Assembly (NCBI GenBank): GCA_934278925.1 | Contig: CAKQWJ010000001.1 | Location: forward strand, 62,001 to 126,000 | Length of the DNA: 64,000 nt | Direction: 5' to 3' | From: an uncultured Clostridia bacterium | GTDB lineage: Bacteria > Bacillota > Clostridia > Peptostreptococcales > Anaerovoracaceae | In this document: in pieces, positions 61,679-64,000 of the stretch | Layout of the letters: every line of letters starts with the position of its first letter | How positions within the stretch are numbered: the first letter of the stretch is position 1 | Notes under the pieces: generated by a model | Seen by the model: the letters and a program-made list of their open reading frames with translations, nothing else | Told to the model about the DNA's origin: nothing | Database searches by the model: none | Translations under genes and position numbers: made by a program

Positions 61679-61693
61679 AAATGAGTCGGTTGA

Positions 61694-61770
61694 GCGCCCA
61701 TAGCTCAATTGGATAGAGTAGCACACTACGAATGTGAAGGTTCGGGGTTCGAGTCCCTGTGGGCGCACCA
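61694..61770 (+). tRNA. tRNA-Arg (anticodon ACG)
   Basis: A 77-base tRNA with acceptor arms GCGCCCA (61694-61700) and TGGGCGC, and an encoded CCA at 61768-61770. The anticodon loop CTACGAA gives ACG, read as arginine CGU/CGC/CGA after wobble inosine. T arm CGGGG-TTCGAGT-CCCTG is good. The anticodon stem has a G.A mismatch at its top pair (GCACA/TGTGA), which is a little unusual. Phage tail genes follow, so this may be an integration site. Confidence 0.93.
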
Positions 61771-61829
61771 ATACCTACAAATCCGAACATATTTGTAAAC
61801 AAGGATTGGTTCACAATAGTTTTCGACAT

Positions 61830-61866
61830 AAAAGAGATAGGCTAGTGCCTATCTCTTTTTTCTTAC
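61830..61866. terminator. Terminator between tRNA-Arg and the phage genes
   Basis: AAAAGAGATAGGC (61830-61842) pairs with GCCTATCTCTTTT (61847-61859), with T-rich flanks on both strands. It can end the tRNA transcript and the opposing tail-gene transcript. Confidence 0.85.
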
Positions 61867-61970
61867 GCTCCGAAACCCTTGATATATAAGGCTTTCAGAC
61901 CCTCGCCGTTTATTTGCGTTTTAAGGCGGTTGTTTTTGCCTTGTGGACATATTATACCTTGAATTTTGTT

Positions 61971-62603
61971 CTAGGCTGTCCGTTTCCACATGTTTACACC
62001 GATGTAAGGCTGATAATTTGCGTTATTATTCCCTTCTATGTTACCTACTGTGTCGGTGTATGTATTGTCCATCTGATTCTGATATGAACTAAAGGTGAGT
62101 CCACTCTTCTCAGCCGAACTTGCACCTGTCTTACCACCTAACACATATCTAGCGTTAGAAGCTGTGCTTGGTGCAACCTTGAATCTAGATACACCCGAAT
62201 TTAAAACATACGTTAGGTATCCGTGTTGAGTGTCCCAGTCGCTTGTACCCGGGACTCGTTCATCGTTGTTAAGATAGTGTCTGTGTTCAAATATGTGCGA
62301 GTGACTGACAAGTTGCGTGTTTTGATAACCACCTGTTTCACCGGCTTTGATATAAGGTGAATAAGTCATGTCGTTGTCATCCAAATAACTTGTATTTACA
62401 AGACACCTACCTCCGGGTAACTTTTCCCAACTTCCGCCGAACAGACTTGAAGGGTTCATGTTATTCATCGACATATAAATCGAACCTACAGGATATATCT
62501 TGTCAACGATGGAAGAATTATTACTCTCAATCATGCTTGTGATACAAGTTGTAATCTTAGACCACAATTTCGTCAAGCCGGAACTTGTTAATCTATCCTC
62601 CAT
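61971..62603 (-). CDS. Phage tail/baseplate protein, tail-collar-like C-terminus
   Basis: The 210 residues begin with a short helix (LTSSGLTKLWSKITTCI) shared with the upstream gene. KIYPVGSIYMSMNNMNPSSLFGGSWEKLPGGRCLV (in pieces: VGSIYMSMNNMNPSSLFGG, then SWEKLPGGRCL) is the motif of phage baseplate wedge and tail-collar proteins. The rest is beta-rich, Tyr/Asn/Gly-rich and ends TGVNMWKRTA-like (YIGVNMWKRTA), as in receptor-facing tail tips. GAGGTG precedes the ATG. It is the last gene before the tRNA. Confidence 0.8.
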   Translation of the reverse strand: MEDRLTSSGLTKLWSKITTCITSMIESNNSSIVDKIYPVGSIYMSMNNMNPSSLFGGSWEKLPGGRCLVNTSYLDDNDMTYSPYIKAGETGGYQNTQLVSHSHIFEHRHYLNNDERVPGTSDWDTQHGYLTYVLNSGVSRFKVAPSTASNARYVLGGKTGASSAEKSGLTFSSYQNQMDNTYTDTVGNIEGNNNANYQPYIGVNMWKRTA

Positions 62604-62615
62604 AATACACCTCGC

Positions 62616-63368
62616 TTACAGTGTACAGATTGAATCGATGGTGTCATTATCAATCGCCGGAATCATAGTAGTGACATCTGTGTATGTTGGTGCGATAACA
62701 CCGTTGGTTTCGGTGATGTTTGTAAGAACTTTGTTCGCCACTGTGGATGTAGTGTTATAGTTAAGGTCGCTCTTGATTACATTCCGTACACCGGTTGCGT
62801 CTACATAGCTAGAATCATTATTGAGCTGTGAAACCTTGGTCGGAATCTCAGACTTCTTAGCATAATTCGTAAGGTCTACAGAACCGTTTCCGATGAGTTC
62901 CCAACTATTACTATCTTCAAGCCACACGTACTCAGACTTAGCATTCTTATCCCCGGCTGTCGGATTCGGTACAAGATACATGTATCCGACCTCTCCTGTA
63001 GTAGGAAGAGCTTCTACAACCTTATAACCACCTCTCGCTCTCTCTGCAATGGCAATGCTTACTTCGTCAGCAGTCTGATAAGACTTGTCGTTAGTGAGCT
63101 GTGAAACCTTGCTCGGAATCGTAGGCTTGTTCAGAATAGCTCCATCACCTGTTGAAGCGTTCCAGTTCGGCTGTACATTCTTCTGTGCCCCTGTTGCAAT
63201 ACCAGCAAGTTTTGTTTTCTCACTGTCAGTGTAATCGTTACTGGACAGTCCTTTTCCGGACACCTTATCAACCTTGCCCGAAACACTGTTAGTCACGAGA
63301 AGCTTAATTCTCTGCCAAAGATGAGAAATTCCATCTGTAGTAAGTCTGTTGTTATCGTTAGTAGCCAT
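62616..63368 (-). CDS. Phage tail fibre/structural protein
   Basis: The 250-residue protein has the start LTTDGISHLWQRIKLLV, which echoes the downstream gene, then a repeated segment (VSQLTNDKSYQT and VSQLNNDSSYVD) and KTKLAGIATGAQ typical of tail fibre linkers. A middle part PTTGEVGYMYLVPNPTAGD...EYVWLEDSNSWELIG is like phage head or tail domains that bind sugars or form trimeric stalks. It ends IPAIDNDTIDSICTL, a short motif also at the end of the next upstream gene. GGGAG precedes the ATG. No enzyme motif is seen. Confidence 0.75.
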   Translation of the reverse strand: MATNDNNRLTTDGISHLWQRIKLLVTNSVSGKVDKVSGKGLSSNDYTDSEKTKLAGIATGAQKNVQPNWNASTGDGAILNKPTIPSKVSQLTNDKSYQTADEVSIAIAERARGGYKVVEALPTTGEVGYMYLVPNPTAGDKNAKSEYVWLEDSNSWELIGNGSVDLTNYAKKSEIPTKVSQLNNDSSYVDATGVRNVIKSDLNYNTTSTVANKVLTNITETNGVIAPTYTDVTTMIPAIDNDTIDSICTL

Positions 63369-63382
63369 ATGTTATTCTCCCT

Positions 63383-63823
63383 TCATAAATCACATATTCT
63401 ATCAATTTCCAAATTGGAAATCGGCTCATAAATCGTATCGGTGAAAACAGCACCTTGCGGTACATCTGTTTCCACAGTGTGTCCATTTACTTTTTCGGAA
63501 TTGTCCACCACATCATTTTCATTCTTATCGTAGATATCGGTTTTCATCATACCCACGATTCTTTCGGACACAATGTTTGATATGGTATTCTGAATCTTTT
63601 CGAAATCTTCCTCGGTGAGTTGTTTGTCACGAGTGTTCACTTCTACTTGTGTAGTACCTTCATAATCACTCAGTGTGATAATGTAGCCTTCCTCGGTTTT
63701 TTCGACATATGCCCTTGCTCCAACATATTTGGGTGGAGATTCGGTCATTCCTAGCGACACCGTCCCCGTTGTGTTCACTTCCAATGTCGAATCATGATTC
63801 TGTTCAGACAGTGTCAGTTTCAT
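63383..63823 (-). CDS. Phage structural protein (hypothetical, tail region)
   Basis: The 146-residue protein has an N-terminal beta-rich part (TGTVSLGMTESPPKYVGARAY), then a helix (TEEDFEKIQNTISNIVSERI) and a C-terminal part GHTVETDVPQGAVFTDTIYEPI common to tail fibre linkers. It ends NLEIDRICDL, like the 62616 protein (DTIDSICTL). Its ATG overlaps the end of the upstream partial gene by about 20 bases, as in phage late operons. I cannot name a specific family. Confidence 0.7.
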   Translation of the reverse strand: MKLTLSEQNHDSTLEVNTTGTVSLGMTESPPKYVGARAYVEKTEEGYIITLSDYEGTTQVEVNTRDKQLTEEDFEKIQNTISNIVSERIVGMMKTDIYDKNENDVVDNSEKVNGHTVETDVPQGAVFTDTIYEPISNLEIDRICDL

Positions 63824-64000
63824 CTGAGATAACCTTTTCTAAAAGCGTTCGTGTGAAGTTCACACTGGCAATATTTGTAGCACTCACGATACCGTCTGCC
63901 GATAGCCACTTGACCTCGACTTCTGCTACACCGGGACGAAAAGCCAGTGTGTCTGACTGTGATAAGTATAAGGTCAATGTCGTATTACCGTTTTCGTTGG
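63804..64000 (-). CDS. Phage baseplate/tail protein, 3' end (cut by window end)
   Basis: The open frame enters at the window edge and ends at TGA 63806-63804 (about 65 residues). The visible part, NENGNTTLTLYLSQSDTLA then VAEVEVKWLSADGIVSATN and FTRTLLEKVISDETDTV, has the beta-strand pattern of BppU-like baseplate upper protein N-terminal domains. It overlaps the next gene. The 5' part is outside the window. Confidence 0.65.
   Translation of the reverse strand, partial: NENGNTTLTLYLSQSDTLAFRPGVAEVEVKWLSADGIVSATNIASVNFTRTLLEKVISDETDTV

Noticed and set aside
61775..61970. Integrase or excisionase remnant beside the tRNA
   Set aside because: Only a terminator hairpin is seen; no frame resembles a recombinase.

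Overview
The window looks like a chromosomal segment of an anaerobic, amino-acid-fermenting member of the Clostridia (Bacillota). The main evidence is a D-proline reductase (prd) Stickland cluster with an in-frame UGA selenocysteine codon, strong AGGAGG ribosome binding sites with some TTG and GTG starts, short-form HisG with HisZ, YhaM, RecD2 and a Bce-type peptide-sensing module. Base composition is intermediate. A placement near the Anaerovoracaceae/Family XIII clostridia is only a guess.

Layout. 1-2.8 kb: the 5' part of ybeY, then phoH, a small HTH regulator and an alpha/beta hydrolase. 3-8.3 kb: purF, rarD, a TRIC-like channel, a ZIP metal transporter behind a perfect-consensus promoter with an AGGT palindrome, and a YitT-family protein behind a short leader ending in an intrinsic terminator. 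8.4-16.6 kb: a secreted basic protein, a patatin-like lipase, a glutamate-semialdehyde dehydrogenase with a palindrome-studded promoter, an ABC-F ATPase, a zinc-ribbon HTH regulator and a DMT exporter. 16.7-18.5 kb: an unusual island in which an AT-rich PD-(D/E)XK-like gene is bracketed by two arrays of the same 87-bp repeat. 18.5-26.2 kb: a sodium symporter, a MATE exporter and a bceRS/bceAB-like module. 26.3-35.2 kb: a complete histidine operon in the order yerC, hisZ, hisG, hisD, hisC, hisB, hisH, hisA, hisF, hisIE, hisK, with a promoter and a palindromic operator. 35.3-39 kb: malic enzyme, fumarase and a membrane protein behind a long structured leader or small RNA. 39-50.7 kb: comF, recD2, yhaM, nadE, dinB, a flavodoxin, pfkA and dnaE. 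51-61.5 kb: a TauE/SafE transporter, a flavodoxin-like protein, an NlpC/P60 hydrolase and the prd cluster. 61.7-64 kb: a tRNA-Arg(ACG) followed by tail/baseplate genes of a prophage or phage-derived element that runs off the window.

How the genes fit together. Proline metabolism is the theme of the right half. PrdF racemises L-proline to D-proline, PrdA/PrdB reduce the ring, and PrdC probably delivers electrons. The dehydrogenase at 11.5 kb belongs to the oxidative arm that connects proline and glutamate. The most striking pattern is that the three segments of the PrdA proprotein also occur as three separate genes. The N-domain is alone at 61078-61497, the beta-like part is prdD, and the alpha-like part is prdE. 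PrdE starts exactly where PrdA would be self-cleaved to form its pyruvoyl group.

The candidates for something undescribed are the 87-bp repeat/nuclease-like island, the split PrdA set, the structured RNA upstream of malic enzyme, and the terminator-bearing leader of the YitT-family gene. All function calls come from reading the sequence and remembered family features; no database search was possible.
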